A DNA stretch of 64,000 nucleotides, from contig CM054114.1 in the NCBI GenBank assembly GCA_028673005.1, positions 129,910,470-129,974,469 of the forward strand. Direction: 5' to 3'. The stretch's first letter is position 1. The number at the start of each line of letters is the position of its first letter. The position numbers and the translations under genes were made by a program. Under the pieces are notes generated by a model, which saw only the letters and a program-made list of their open reading frames with translations, ran no database searches and was not told the origin of the DNA. Below are positions 11,007-23,383 of the stretch, one piece after another. The stretch comes from Tanypteryx hageni (Eukaryota > Arthropoda > Insecta > Odonata > Petaluridae).

Positions 11007-11520
11007 CAGTGTTTCTCAAACCCCATTAGAGGATCGGGAGAAGTTTTTAGGGTGGTCGCAAGCACTTCTCCGCTATTCTGGTTATTAATTAATTATTCTG
11101 GTTTTAAGAGTCTTGCAGGTTTTAATTTATCGCCTTGTTTTGTTAAAAAATATAGAAAATTCTGTAGCTTATCAAGGTACAAAAACTAAAAAATGATTTA
11201 TTTTTACGAAATAAAAGCAAACAAATAATTATATCTCAGTAGTGATTAATGCTTAAAAAATTAAGCTATACACCACATATTTGCTGTATGTTTATAATAT
11301 ACATACGTAGTTGAAAATAAAATAATTTATAGTGCTAACCTAGTATTAATAAAGAGCGCACAATGAAAATCTCTCTTATTATTAATTTCAGTATCATAGT
11401 CATCCCTCCTCCCCGTGTGGAGAAAACTGGAGTGTTTTTTTGCTTATCGAATATTCTCGGAGGGTCGCGCCGACCAAACATACGGGCGGAGGGGTCGCCT
11501 CACGAATCTGAGAACCACTG
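11007..11520. mobile_element. Non-autonomous hAT-like element, 514 bp, 8-bp TSD
   Basis: The left end is CAGTGTTTCTCAAA and the right end is TCTGAGAACCACTG, which inverts to CAGTGGTTCTCAGA, a classical hAT-type terminus. The flanking 8-mers are GAATAGAC (10999-11006) and GAATAAAC (11521-11528), 7 of 8 identical. Subterminal GC-rich words (ggtcgcaag, gggtcgcgccg) fit such elements. A 101-codon frame at 11363-11668 crosses the right boundary and is not a transposase. Confidence 0.75.
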
Positions 11521-11984
11521 GAATAAACTATACCTACAACATAGAGGATTGAATTTTATTTCGGGTGAGAGGGAGAGGAGGAATAGAAGATATCTTTCGT
11601 CGCGATCATACGGCGAGTATGAATTTTTCTGCTTACGTTTTAGAAAAAAACATAGCCTTATAATCTAGCTAATACGGTACTTTTATAGCTCTCTTTTTGG
11701 TCGTCTATATTGCAGAAATTTTTCTATTCCGTTATTCCCTAGTGGAAAAGGTCGCCAAAGGAATTACTTTTAACGTCCTACTATTTTTCCCTCGACCGGT
11801 TCAACGATCGAAGAAACCGAAACCTTTCGGAGAATACTAAAAAAATAGAAGAAAAAAATGCAGCTGGCTTTTCCAATCTTCCGTATTAACTCTCTCGGAG
11901 CTTGTTCCATTTGTGCGTCCCTTTTCTTCCATTGCTTTTAATCCAGGCATTTAATGGGAAGGGTGCAGTGACTCTTGACTCATT

Positions 11985-11986
<2 letters not shown>

Positions 11987-12027
<41 letters not shown>
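11987..12027 (+). repeat. (GA)n microsatellite
   Basis: An uninterrupted GA dinucleotide tract of about 20 units. The flanks 11529-11986 and 12028-12181 show nothing else recognisable. Confidence 0.95.
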
Positions 12028-12029
<2 letters not shown>

Positions 12030-12181
12030 TACGTCCGAAAACGTTTGAGTTGTTTAGCTTACTCGAGTTTATAATTGCCTCCGCGAACTTTTAAGTTTCT
12101 TTCTTACCAAGAGCGGATTTTATATGCTCTTTCAAGTGTGGTCTGTGGATAAAATGGAATGGTTTGAAAGGTTCCAGTATT

Positions 12182-13158
12182 ACTTTCTCATATACGTAGT
12201 ATATTGAAAACTATTGTAACCGTGAAAAAATTCGACTTCGAGATTTTGATGGGAATAGGCGCTTTTGGTTTCTCTGAGTCCATAAAAGTGGTTTTCGCCA
12301 TGCCGTCTGTCCGTCAGTCTATCAGCCTGACTGTCTGTCAGTCTGTCTGTCTGTTTGCTGTTCTGGGGCCCAAGCGCGTACAAAAAATCGAATGATATCT
12401 CGTATTTGTGCAATATATCATCTTTTACAGACCCTTTTTCATAAAAATTATATTTCATAAAAATAAAGGGTAGTTTATTCTTGGCGATTTTTAGAAAAAT
12501 TGTATTTATTCAAAAATGGCTACATAGAATTTGATTAAAACCAATCCAATTGTAGTGCCTGATATCACAAATAATACTACGTAAGCCATATGTCTCTTAA
12601 ATCACTATATGGCGTCCAGTGACATTACAATGTACAATTAATGAATATACAATGTATAGCTATAGCTATAGCTACCTTACCTACCTACCTTACGCCTCCG
12701 CCGCGATTCAATCAAAATCTTACTACAGTCTAGACGGTTAAAATAAATCGGATGATATCTCATATTTGTGAATAACATCATTCATATTAGATATTCGGAA
12801 GAGATGAACAATATTGCGCAACAATTAAGGGTACTTTATTCTAGGATATTTTGAAATAAAATTCGATTTACTCAAAAATGCCCGTAAGTATTTTGATTAA
12901 AATCCATCCAATCGTACAGCCTGATGTCACAAATAGTACTAATTAAGCCATATGTCCGAAATAAATTACTATATATCGTCCAGTGGCATTAAAATATGCG
13001 CTAAACTGCGGCAGTAGGGAAAACTGCTAGAAGAGTGATAAAGACAAATCCTGATCAAAAAGTGATGATAGCCATAGCAGTGAATTTCCATGCATACAAA
13101 GTTAATTTCGGTGCAAAGAGTGTAGCGAGACCAAACGTATATACGTATATGAGAAAGT
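12182..13158 (+). mobile_element. TIR element with internal duplication, 977 bp
   Basis: The termini are a perfect 17-bp inverted repeat, ACTTTCTCATATACGTA at 12182-12198 and its complement at 13142-13158, with a possible TT duplication outside. The first 110 bp match the TIR family at 5428 and 28306 (CGACTTCGAGATTTtgAtgGG). A CTGTC/GTCAG-rich simple repeat follows at about 12300-12355. Two diverged copies of a roughly 250-bp module lie at 12382-12631 and 12741-12998; both run from AATCG.ATGATATCTC to TGGCRTYCAGTG-like ends. They are separated by a TAGCTA/CTAC-rich spacer. No transposase frame exists, so mobility would need a partner element. Confidence 0.7.
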
Positions 13159-13517
13159 TTTTGCAATGTACATATATTGCGCCGTTTATTTTTTTCTCGT
13201 CATCCTTTCCAAATTCTGGAACCAATAGTCACAGTTTATGTGCGTTCTATATTTCGCGGATTATATGGTTATTATACTTAATAATGACTCAGATGCAACT
13301 GGTAAAATTTCCGATAAAGCGAAAAAGAGACAAATGGGAAAAACATTCTGTCAATTAGCGTATCATTTAATTTATGGGGGAAAAATAAATGTATTTGTGT
13401 AAAAAAATTAGGGAGGAAGATGCAGAGACTCCAAATCACATAAGCTATCAATTATTAAAAGAAAATTTGTTAACATTCGAATTACATGAGAATCATCGAG
13501 CTCGTCTTGTGTCTGAA
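13159..13517. other. Intergenic DNA, nothing recognised
   Basis: Frames at 13035 and 13389 overlap element ends or the hairpin that follows and have no recognisable homology. Confidence 0.4.
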
Positions 13518-13691
13518 AAATTCATGAATAAGTACTTCAAAATCAAAAGATTGAAAAAATTACTTTTCTCAGATATCTCCAACAGTCGCAACAAGGTTAT
13601 AAAAAATCATTACCTTGTTGTACCTATCGGAGATACCTGAGATAAGTAATTTTTTCAATCTTTTGATTTTTGATTGCTTATTCATGAATTT
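13518..13691. repeat. Long hairpin, two 80-nt arms, 14-nt loop
   Basis: Positions 13518-13597 and 13612-13691 are inverted copies starting AAATTCATGAATAAG and ending CAACAAGGT, with roughly ten to twelve mismatches. The loop is TATAAAAAATCATT. This is the fold-back structure of a small MITE or of a long-hairpin RNA source. No target-site duplication could be assigned and there is no protein-coding evidence. Confidence 0.7.
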
Positions 13692-14129
13692 AAACTACAA
13701 ACAATTTGGGATTTTCGCCACGGCTACAGATTAACCACTTACAAAGAGTTGGTTAAACTTGATGGTATATTTTAAATCAATGCTAGCATATTTAACAAGA
13801 TGTCCAAACCAGGACTAATGCAGCCTGGTTTCCCAAAGTTTACGATCCGAATTGATTACTTATATTGACAGGAAATATTACAGTATGTGTTAGTCATTCC
13901 AAGGAATTCTCATGCCAGAGATACCACTTGAAATTCATAGTTAATCAATGATATAGAAAAATTGGAAAACAAATTAATAGAGCATTATCAGGTTTAAAAT
14001 ACTTAAAGCAATCTCAGTAGAAATTCAAGAAAATACGATAAATTATCAAAATTCTTCGATAAGAATTAGAATACACATTCTTTTTCCCTTATAACAGTAT
14101 AAATGTTGCTCTTTTACCTCAATTTTAAG
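13692..14129. other. AT-rich intergenic DNA, nothing recognised
   Basis: No feature is supported. Confidence 0.4.
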
Positions 14130-14400
14130 ATATTTTAATGTATTAAAGAAAACATCTTTGCACGATGGATTTGAGACTTCCTATATAAAACAAATAGGAA
14201 ACAACGTTCCTGGAATCGAACTCGGGACTTCAATCTTCGCCACATAAAATATAGCCGGGAGGTGGGCTCTGGCAGTACGAGCCTCATATCAGGTTTCATG
14301 AAAATCGGTCCATTGATGCAAAAGTTGTTAGTAGAGGGCACAGACACACACAGACACAGACAGGACCATTTCATAAGGCAATGTTTCATTTGGAAACTAG
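14130..14400 (-). repeat. Possible tRNA-derived SINE remnant
   Basis: The minus strand carries GAGTTCGATTCCAGG at about 14210-14225, which fits a pol III B box. The stretch near 14294 (CATGAAAATCGGTCCATTGA on the plus strand) resembles a phrase common in insect interspersed repeats. No convincing A box or TSD was found. The CAGACACA patch at 14340-14365 is simple sequence. Confidence 0.25.
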
Positions 14401-14689
14401 CCTAAAAACAGAAAGTGATACTCTTTAAACGCACCTCAAAGCGGGTTAACATCTCTTCTTCGTCATACGCTACCAATTTAAGCTATGCTGCAAATTATTA
14501 AATTAATTTTTCCATGAAAGAAAATTTCTTATGCGGCTTATTGTTCATAATCTCTGAAAGCGAAGCTCGGATATATTTGAAAATCATGGAAACTGTAATA
14601 AGGATCGATTTATCTTATTCGAAATAATCGAAGATCGGCAGACGGACGTTTTTGCGTAAGTGGCTCTCGAGTGGACAATGGACTTATCT

Positions 14690-16500
14690 CCGCCGCCCAT
14701 TGAAAATAGAGAGACGGAGACGGAATTGGGGGAAGGAGGGAGATCCTGAAAGAGTGATAGTGACTGGGATGGGGAGAGAGTGGAAGGGGTCAGGGGGGGT
14801 GGAGGAAGAAAACAAGACGGCGAGAGAGAGAGAGGTGGATGTGAAAAGAGGGATTGCGATGTAGAATGAGAGATAGGGGGACCAAAGGAGAGAGTGGAGT
14901 TGAAAATGACTAGGAGAGATAGAACGATTAGAAAGGGGGAAATGGTCGAAGAGAGAAAGTGATAGGTAACAACTGAGAGCGAGGGGAAATGAGAAGGAAT
15001 AGGAGAGAAACTGAGAGACGAGAGGAACAGGTAAACAATATATAGTAGCTTTTTACGTTTAATCCTTTCTCTCGTGATAAAGGATAGATTAACGTTTATT
15101 TATTTATCCTTAATTATGGTAAGTGGAGAAAAACTCAGCTGGAAACAACAATTGCTATTTTATCTCATATAGCGTAGAAAATCGTTAATTTTTATGATTT
15201 TTAACTTCGATTACAGATTTGTATATAGCAAGAGTTTCTAGGCTTGAGATAACCTTTCACGGCTACCGTAATAGTCACGGATTTTATGAGCTCTACACTG
15301 TATTTCATCGCCATCTATGTACATCAGGAGTAGATAAATAAAATGCTATTTAAAAGTCTGGGAGTTAACCGTTAAAGTATTACCGAGAAAATCAGATATA
15401 TAAGATAAGTTTTTGGGGTGAAATAACGAGAATGGCTTGTTTACCGTGGATGAAATTCCATGGAGGAAGGGAATGGTAGACAAGAAGACTTCATTCTGGC
15501 GAAATTGAGACTATGGAGTCCCTTCTTACGTCTAACTCTTCTTCTTATGATGCAATTTACTAGATTGACTTTAAATATTTAGATTAGTTGTTGATAAAGA
15601 AAATAATATAATATTAAGTTACTATCAATGAATATCTATACCAAAGTAGACTAATGAAATAAAATATTTTAAATAAAGAATATTAGGTTATAGGTTTCTG
15701 GGGTAAAAACCTTGGAGGGGATCAGGCTCGGTTATCACAGAAAAAACACAAGATAGAGTAATGGAGAGGAGATTGGCATACATTGGGGAAGGAGGAACAC
15801 GCAATAGCTAGAGACAAAAGAGATGAGGTAAGCAGAGTAGGAGGGAGCGAAGAGTAAGAGGATATGAGGGAGAAAGGACAAATAAGATAGATGGAGAGCA
15901 AGAGGGAGAGAGAGAGAGAGCGAGAGCGAGAGTGGCTAATATTCCGGTTAAGAGTCTGGGGGAAATGGTCCAGACACGGAAGAACAGAGATAGGAGAGGG
16001 ATTTTTGGAGACGAAGACAAGAGGTTTGAAAGATTGCGGTGAGAGAAGGAACGGGGGGAGGGAATCAGAGAAACAGAGAGAAGGAAAATTCTGTTATGGA
16101 TGGGAGAGTTTGGGGGAAGTGACGAATGTGTGGCGAGAGAAGTGGGAGAGAAGAGGCGAGAGAATATGTTGCAACGGAAAGGGGAGCGTCTGATGAGAGA
16201 GAGGGAGTGAGAGAGAGGGCGGGAGAGGGGGAAGGGAGAGAGAGGAAGAGAGGGGTAGGGGAGATGGTGGAGAGAAAGGGGAGAGAGATAGGGGAGGGGA
16301 GAGAGAGGGGAGGGGAGAGAGAGGGGAGGAGAGAGGGGAGGAGAGAGAGGGGAGAGGGAGAGGGGAGAGAGAGGGGAGGGAGAGGGGGGAGAGGGAAGGG
16401 GGGGGAGGAGAGAGAGAAGGGGGGGAGAGAGAGAGAGGTAGAAGGAGGAAGGCGTCGGTGGAATGGGGAGAAAGGGAGCGGTTAAAGAACGGTAGGAGTC
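14690..16500 (+). repeat. Purine-rich (GA/GGA) low-complexity region
   Basis: The plus strand is dominated by G and A at about 14690-15020 and 15770-16490, with the densest GGGAGAGAG-type repeats at 16190-16440. Open frames on both strands (140 and 119 codons) are by-products of this composition. The 15050-15700 segment between is ordinary AT-rich DNA. Confidence 0.8.
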
Positions 16501-18827
16501 TTAGGGTCTTGGGCAATGAGCCGCATGACTTTTAGGGAGGGAATGGTTTGTTAGTAAATGGGTCGATCCTGCGTGGGAAAGGAAAAAGGAGGATGGAGAG
16601 GAGGTGGAGAAAATGGAAAGGGTGAATTGATTTCTTTTGTTCTGAGGAGGAAAAAATAAGATGGGGTGAAACCCTACTAATGGATTGTGGGTGATTTCCG
16701 AGACGGATGAAACTCTGGATGGCCAATCTTAAGTCGTCCGATGCGTGCGCACACATACGTGTTGTTGTTTGAGGGATGTGGAGACTGTTATGATACATTC
16801 ACAGGGGAGGGGAGAGTGAACTTTCAGGGGGAGAGTATGATGGAGGAGTTAGGGATAGAGTTTAGGATATCCTCTGTCTTCTAATAGTGGAAGGCAAGTT
16901 TTGTTCCTTCATAAGCAAATGGGTGTATAACGTATCACTTTAATTCTTATCTGATTGATTTTCCTCCTTTAAGATTGCGTTCCATTAATAACGTACCCTT
17001 TCTCTAATTCAGTACGATATCTTTATTTTTATTCAAATTCTGAGTAATTTGTTTTGTTACTATCCCTCATCATCTCTATATATCAAATAGACTTTTAACT
17101 GTTTAAATCAAAATATCATGTTTCACAGAGTTTGTATAGGATACAACGTATTATCAGTCCGAATCTCTCAGTACATATTTGCTTTGCAAACATTAATGGT
17201 AAAATAATTTACTCTTAATTTACTCTATTAATATAAATTATGACCTATGATTGTAATTCCGCCACGCTGAGAGATACTGCTACATTTTTGAGAGGAGAGA
17301 GGGAGGGAGAATGGAAAATGCTTGAATAAAATACTTTATTCACCCGTTATCTTTTACGGGAAAATACACGTTCTCAAATAATGGCGATACAGCATTATCA
17401 GAGGGTCGACTGTCCTTAACACGGATAATATTTTTGACTTAAATGGAAAACTGGTATCACTAGAACATGGAAGAAGTTGGAGTCCTAATTTAATTCACAG
17501 CTGATACGAATCAAAGTTACAGTCGTAAGTTTCTATTCATGGTTAAATTGTTGCCTTATAACAGTTGGAAATATTTTGAAAATTAACATTTTTTTAAATA
17601 ATGGAAATTAAAGTCTCGTTTAATTAAAACAAAAAGAGGTTACCCGTTCGGTAATTTTCATTACGTTCAAGTTGACTATAAACTCGTGGGAGGGCAAGCA
17701 TCATGCGGGAATAAAATAGTTTCCATGGGAACCGCAATACAAACGAGTTAATTAAGTACCCGAGTATTTACACGACCTTCTCAGCCATGCAGACCCACGT
17801 TCTAAATTATTCGGATGAAAATAGCTAACCAAAATCTTTATAAACCGAGTTTGAAACATAAATGGGGAACACAGAGTCCGATTTGTTTAGTACACAAAGC
17901 AATTGCAGGGTTAATTTAAACGTTGCCAGGTTTTGGAAAAAGAGTACAGCAAATAATTGACATAATGAAAAGGAATTAGTGGGGAAGAGGTGGGTATAAG
18001 AAAATTGACCCTTGAAGCTCTGCAATATATGCAGATTTTTGTCCAAGTGATTTGTTCATTTATTAGGAGCCTACAAAATAATCGCCATTGATTTACTTAA
18101 ATCTACTTTTTAATTATTACATTTAATGCTAATATTGCAAGCAACTACTTAAAAAATCGAAAATTTCCACTTAAAAACAAAACATATCCTTTAGTCTGGA
18201 ATGATTTAATGAAATTTGAAAGGCTGAAGTATGAAATAAATATTTTCTTTTTTCGCTAATTTGAACAATTTTACTTAATTTTCAGAGAGAATGCGGAACC
18301 TTTTAGGCTACTAAAATATTTTATAAAATGCAAAAAGTCAGAATTGTATGTAAATTTTAGGATATATTATATAAATATCGCCCAAAGTCTTTATTGCATT
18401 TTGCGTCAGCAGAGCATTCGTCGCTGGCCCATAGATATCAGAGACTTCCATGTCTGAGAATACAAAAAATATCACGATTGCGAAACTTGAAATTTTCCAA
18501 TTTGATTCGCGAACGTAACAACGTTTGCAAAGAGAATTCGTGAGCTGGGTCTGCACATTAAATGTGGAAGTCCATTTTATCTAACTTCTAAACAATACAC
18601 GATCCTGCACATTGTATTTTCAGAGCGTTGTGTTTCATGAAAACGTGCAAATAACTCCGCGTGAGTCCGACTTCCCATCTCAGCACATTTCCATAAATTT
18701 GAATTGCTGGCACTGTATTTGGTGCGGAATGCAGTGGCTAAGTTTATATTTTGATTAACTAGTCCGTCGGCTTTTTAATAAGCAGTTAATGTGATTGCGT
18801 TTTTAGTTAGTTATTTCAAGAATTATT
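16501..18827. other. Intergenic DNA, nothing recognised
   Basis: Purine bias fades by 16900. No coding, RNA or repeat-end signal was recognised from there to the PLE target-site duplication at 18828. Confidence 0.4.
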
Positions 18828-18910
18828 AAATATTAATATGTAGAAAGATCTCAGACTTTCCCGGCGAATTGATGCGAAGAAGTTTTCTCGGGCTTCCAGC
18901 CGGGTCATAA

Positions 18911-18959
18911 TACTGTCGTATTCCGACGTTTCGATAACGTACTCGGTTACCATCTTCAG
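18911..18959 (-). ncRNA. Hammerhead-ribozyme-like motif in PLE pseudo-LTR
   Basis: Read on the minus strand: CTGAAGA, then U, then a 6-bp stem GGUAAC/GUUAUC around a 7-nt loop, then GAAAC, then GUCG-loop-CGAC with one bulged A, then GUA as the cleavable triplet. All core elements of a hammerhead are present in order. Stem I around the cleavage site is not convincing, so a self-cleaving activity is not established. The second copy is at 23384-23432. Confidence 0.45.
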
Positions 18960-19123
18960 GGAAAACCTGAGGTGCTGATCTGTGGCTCATACCCTCCCGT
19001 GGTATATGCAATTTCTGAGTTGTCTTCCAGTGTGGCTCTACTCAACGTCGTGTTATAAAATACCTGACAGTGCAGGCACCTCACCCATATTTTCGATAAT
19101 CGTCAGTTATAGTTAAAATTATG

Positions 19124-21824
19124 TTATGTTCGCCGCTTTTTTGGAGGGACCCAATCCTCTTCACCTGTGGATGCCAGTGCTCGTTTGTGCTTGTCCCAGA
19201 CCGATACTCTGTTTTTAGCGAGATCGCGGAGAACGTCATTTGTTTTATTTTCGAGCGCAAATCTATATTTAGTGGCCAAGTCTTTGGCGACTTCTCTAAT
19301 TGCTTTTGTGTTTAGCATTTCGTGGAGGTCTACATTCTGACCCCGTGTCCTGCTTATTCTACTTAAAAATTTTCTCTCCGCGGTCTCGAGTATTTTCCAG
19401 GACTTCTGCATAATAAGTCCTGTCCATACTGGCGCAGCGTACATGAGAGTCGGTCTGATGATTGCTTTATAGAGCTGTGTTTTTAATTCCCAGGACACGT
19501 CAATTGAATTAAAAATTGGGAAGAATCTAGCTCTTTTCCCAGCTGCCGCTAAATTAATCCTTTTTACATGTTCGTCAAACCGTAGTTTCTCGTCCATGGT
19601 TACACCTAAGTATTTAGTATGTTTCGCCCAGGGAATTTCCACACCTTCAATTAAAAGTTGTCTCGGCATCTTGGCATCCTTTTTTGAAGAGGATTGCTAG
19701 TGTCTTTTGGGGGTTTATCTCAATTCTCCATTTTTTGTAATATTGAGTCAGTTTCTCAGTTAGCCTCAGGGCATACCGGACAGCCATTTCCGGCTGGAAG
19801 CTTCTCGTTATTATGGCGCAGTCGTCCGCGTAGAGAGCAATGGCGGAGTTCCAATCCCCCTCGCCTGTCGGAATGTCGCCTGTATAGATGGAGAATAGCA
19901 ATGGCCCAAGGACACTTCCTTGTGGTACACCAGCTGCTATCTTCCTCGTTGAACTTACGGCACCATTCCATTTTACTGTGAATGGCCTGTCATAAATATA
20001 AGATTTAATGAATTTCGCCTGCCAAGAGGGAAATTTTGCTATCAGTAATTTTTGCAGTAGGCCTAAGTGCCATACTTTGTCGAATGCCTTACTTATATCA
20101 AATGCTACTCCAACTGAAACATTGTTCCTGTTGAAGGCGTCCGTAATAAAATCGACTACTCTTTGCAGCTGGTGTGTTGTGGAGTGTTCTGCCTTAAATC
20201 CAAACTGATTTTGGGGGATTACACCATGCCCTTCCGCGTGAGTCAGTATTTGGGGATAAATCATCTTTTCACATACCTTTCCAAGGCAGGAAAGGAGGGA
20301 TATTGGTCTGAAGTCGGAGGCTTTTAACACCCTCCTTCCTACCTTGGGTATGCATATAATGTCTGCATGCTTCCAGCCGGTTGGATAGTGCCCTATCTTT
20401 ACCACTGCGTTGAGAATTGAGATAAGGTATTCTCCTGCAGAGATTGGCAGTCGTTTTATTAATTCGTAGGGAATTTTGTCTTTTCCTGTAGCTTTCCCTT
20501 TAGGTAGCCGTGCTATTACTTCTGCCAATTCTTTAGTGGAGAACACCGGAGTGGCTTGGGCCTCATTCTGGTGTTGTTCACTTAGCATGGACTCGACCTG
20601 TTCTATTGTTATTTCCGGAGTAAATTCCGTCGCTTCATTGGGCGTGAAAATCTGCTCTAGGTGAGCCGCAAGATATTCTGCTTTGTCAGCAGGCGTGGTG
20701 AGTTTACCTCCTGGACTTTCCGCCGGGGGGTCGCTCCTGGCAGAATTAGTTAGGGAACGCGTATACTTCCATATGCTGTTATCTTTCGTGTTGAGGTCCG
20801 CCAATCGTATCGACCATCTATATCTCCTCAGGCGCCTCAACTGGTCTCTAATTTCCCTATTCAACTGCCGGAGATCCCTTTTCTGCTCGGCGGTGCCAAG
20901 GCAATAATACTCCCTCCTCACTCGGTTCCTTTTTTTGATGAGATCTTTGATTTCATCCGGGATCTACAGGTTTTCTTTTGCTTTTGTTGCTCTGCGCGGA
21001 ATTGCTTCTTCCGCTGCGTTCGTAATAGCGTTCCCCAACAATTCTGCCGCCTCGTCTATTCCCTCCCTGGTGGATATCGTGGGCACATCACTTGGTACTG
21101 TTTCCGTAATTTTCTTTCTAAATTTAGCCCAATCCGCAAGTCCGTAGCACATGCTGATGTTGTCCTGTTGATGAAATATTACTTGTGTCCCGATCCTCAG
21201 AACCACCGGGTAATGATCGCTTGTTAGTTCTGGGATCGTTTTTGACACTGTCCGTCGATCAAAGTTCTTGACCAGTGCAAAATCAAGGACACTTCCTGTG
21301 TTCCTTGGTCCTGGTCGCGTCGTTGTTATCGGAGCCACTACCCTAAATTGGTTATCTCGTGCCCATGTCTTTAAAAGATTACCACGCCTGCTATCTTTAC
21401 TGCAGTTCCACGCCCAATGCGTCGCGTTAAAATCACCCGCCATTATCACTCTATCGTCCATGCTAAGGAGCCCGTTTAGGTCTTGCATACGCAATTCTTT
21501 ATTTGGTGTGATATAAATGCTTACGATGGCGATTGTTCCCATAGTTGTGTCAGCTCTGGCTCCCACTGCTTCTATCGGGCCAGAGCTTCTGTCGTCTATT
21601 GTTGCTCATGCAATTCCTTCACGGGCAATGATCGCCACTCCACTCCCTCGAATGTTGCTTTCTCGGTCCCTCCTAAATACCTTGTAACCAGGAACAGCCC
21701 AATCCTCATTCGGTTGAAGGTGCGTCTCCTGTATTAAAATAATGTTAACTGAGAGTTTTCTTAGGACCTCAATGAGCTCCGGCGTCTTGTTTCGTACGGC
21801 CCCGTTGGCATTCTAGTGGGCCAT
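19124..21824 (-). pseudogene. Jockey-like ORF2 (endonuclease/reverse transcriptase), inactivated
   Basis: Reading from the ATG at 21824, an APE endonuclease (DFNATHWAWNC, TSDHYPVVL) is followed by an RT with FGFKAEHSTTHQLQR, FDISKAFDKVWH, GVPQGSVLGPLLF and catalytic LYADD. The tail has KYLGVTMDEKLRF and RPTLMYAAPVW and ends GEEDWVPPKKRRT. The HST-H-QL and PQGSVLGP motifs suit the Jockey clade. It is broken by in-frame stops at 21813-21815 (TAG, five bases after the start region), 21606-21608 (TGA) and 20964-20966 (TAG), and by a one-base shift near 19670-19680. The first two stops look like single transitions from Trp and Arg codons. It follows ORF1 after a gap of about 25 bases. Decayed and non-autonomous. 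Confidence 0.85.
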
Positions 21825-21849
21825 GATGATCGCATTCACTTGGTTGACC

Positions 21850-23041
21850 CTAGCGTCCATTGCCGTTTTGAGCGGTTATGGCGGCTACTAGGGTCTGTAT
21901 TAGCGTCATCATGGCCGTCATCTGTTGTTGTATTGTAGCTGTAAACTGGGCCATAGTCGCGTCTAAGGTTTTTATATCCGAGTCATTATTACAAGGGTTT
22001 TCTTCCCTTTTGGGCTGTTCCTTGGTTTCCTTTTGTGGTAGCGGCGGGAATTCTTTTACTTCGATCCCTTTGTCATTTTTCTCCGGGATAGTCCAGACCG
22101 ATGGCGGTGGTGGGGGGACCTGGATCGGTGTGTTCGTTTTGTCATATTTCTTTTCTTTTATCTTTAGCTTCTTCATGTTTCATGTAGATGGGGTACCTAC
22201 GAGAAAAGGAGACATGCCCCCCGCTGCAGTTGCTTTAGTATTAGATTTGTCATTAGGACAGTTTTTGCCTTCGTGGGCCCCAGCGCACTTATAGCATCTT
22301 GGGGATGCTGTGCAGTACTGGGACCCGTGTCCACATCTATTGCACCGAAAGCACATCTGCGGCCTCTGGTATCTGTAGGGTTCCAGGATCACTTTATGGC
22401 TGCATATTTTTCTTACGCCTGCCATAGCAGTGATTCTAAAGGTCTCGTTTTTCTCTATAGTCACTACGTAGAGGTCCTTTCTCGTAGGTGCCAGCACACG
22501 CACAGCCACGCACGGGACTCCTGATTCGTTAAGTTCTTCTTTGATGAATCCCAGATCCATCCCCTCATCCAACCCTTTGATAATATACCTGACGGTGGTA
22601 TTTGTTTTTCCCGCCCAGGTATGCATCTGGGCGCCAGCCTCAATTAAATATTGTTTAATGGTATCATATTCGGCCGTGGTGGTCAGTTTTAGTCTTGACC
22701 CGTCTTTTGTCTTAATAATTGTGAAATCGTTGTTTCCCACTTTTTGTCTAATAGACTTTACGAATGCTGCGTTATTTAAGATATCGTAAATGACTATGGC
22801 CGGTGGTCTCTTTTCTTTAGTTTCTGTCCTTGGATTATCTCCTGGAGCGTCTATTAATGGATCGAACCTGTTTGTAACTTCTGTTGTGGTGGGCTTAAAG
22901 ACCAACGGCTCATAGCGTCTTCTCTTCTTAGCCCTCTCCACTTTTGTGAAGATGGCTGTGTCGTCTTCGTTAGAATTGCTGACGGGATCAAGTACTACAT
23001 TTTCCCTGCCCTCACTGGCCTTTTTTGGCGCCGCGTCATCT
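21850..23041 (-). pseudogene. Jockey-like ORF1 (Gag-like, zinc knuckle), inactivated
   Basis: This nucleic-acid-binding Gag-like protein has two CCHC-type knuckles: CFRCNRCGHGSQYC followed by CYKCAGAHEGKNC, near the end of the uninterrupted 253-codon section. The upstream RNA-binding-like section starts with a basic cluster (KKRRRYEP). The frame is open from about 23041 but contains no ATG; an out-of-frame ATG at about 23043 suggests a lost start or 5' frameshift. An in-frame TGA at 22177-22182 splits off the last 108 codons, which are proline-rich (QVPPPPPSVW) and end in a hydrophobic helix-like segment. Downstream lies ORF2. Confidence 0.8.
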
Positions 23042-23093
23042 TACCCTTTGGTCTGGACTCCCTTAATGCTTTCTCTTTGAAATAGAACATTCC

Positions 23094-23340
23094 TTATGCT
23101 AGAAGGGATCGGTATCCTTCGAGGTGCTGAGGCCGGATCCTCCAGGGTTTATACCCGTTGGCCCTCTCTCTCATTGGTCGAAGGGTCGGTCCACGGGCAT
23201 GGTGTTGTTCGCCCAGCTGGTTGATGGTCGGATCCCATGCTTTACTGAGCGTGAAGCCTTTATCTCTGTTGAAATTCATAGGATTGAGCCGGATTGCAAT
23301 TGCTTCTTTGACGATATCTGTTGGTTTTCGCAATCACTTT
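23094..23340 (-). pseudogene. C-terminal fragment of Penelope-like protein
   Basis: The minus-strand frame reads EAIAIRLNPMNFNRDKGF then LSKAWDPTINQL and stops at 23094. This matches, from family knowledge, the extreme C terminus after the GIY-YIG endonuclease in one branch of PLE proteins (E-I-R-L, NFNRD-G, LS-W-P). No GIY-YIG or RT domain remains. The fragment joins directly to an inverted pseudo-LTR piece at 23375, so the copy is severely 5'-truncated. The Jockey-like insertion begins just after its stop codon. It is from a different PLE lineage than the 32-36 kb element, whose C terminus is unlike it. Confidence 0.7.
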
Positions 23341-23383
23341 CGCGTCTGATAGCCGAACGCGATGATTTTCCAATAGGTTTTCC

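Noticed and set aside
16094..16516. 140-codon minus and 119-codon plus frames
   Set aside because: Both are products of purine/pyrimidine low-complexity sequence (Ser-Pro-Leu or Arg-Glu-Gly runs).
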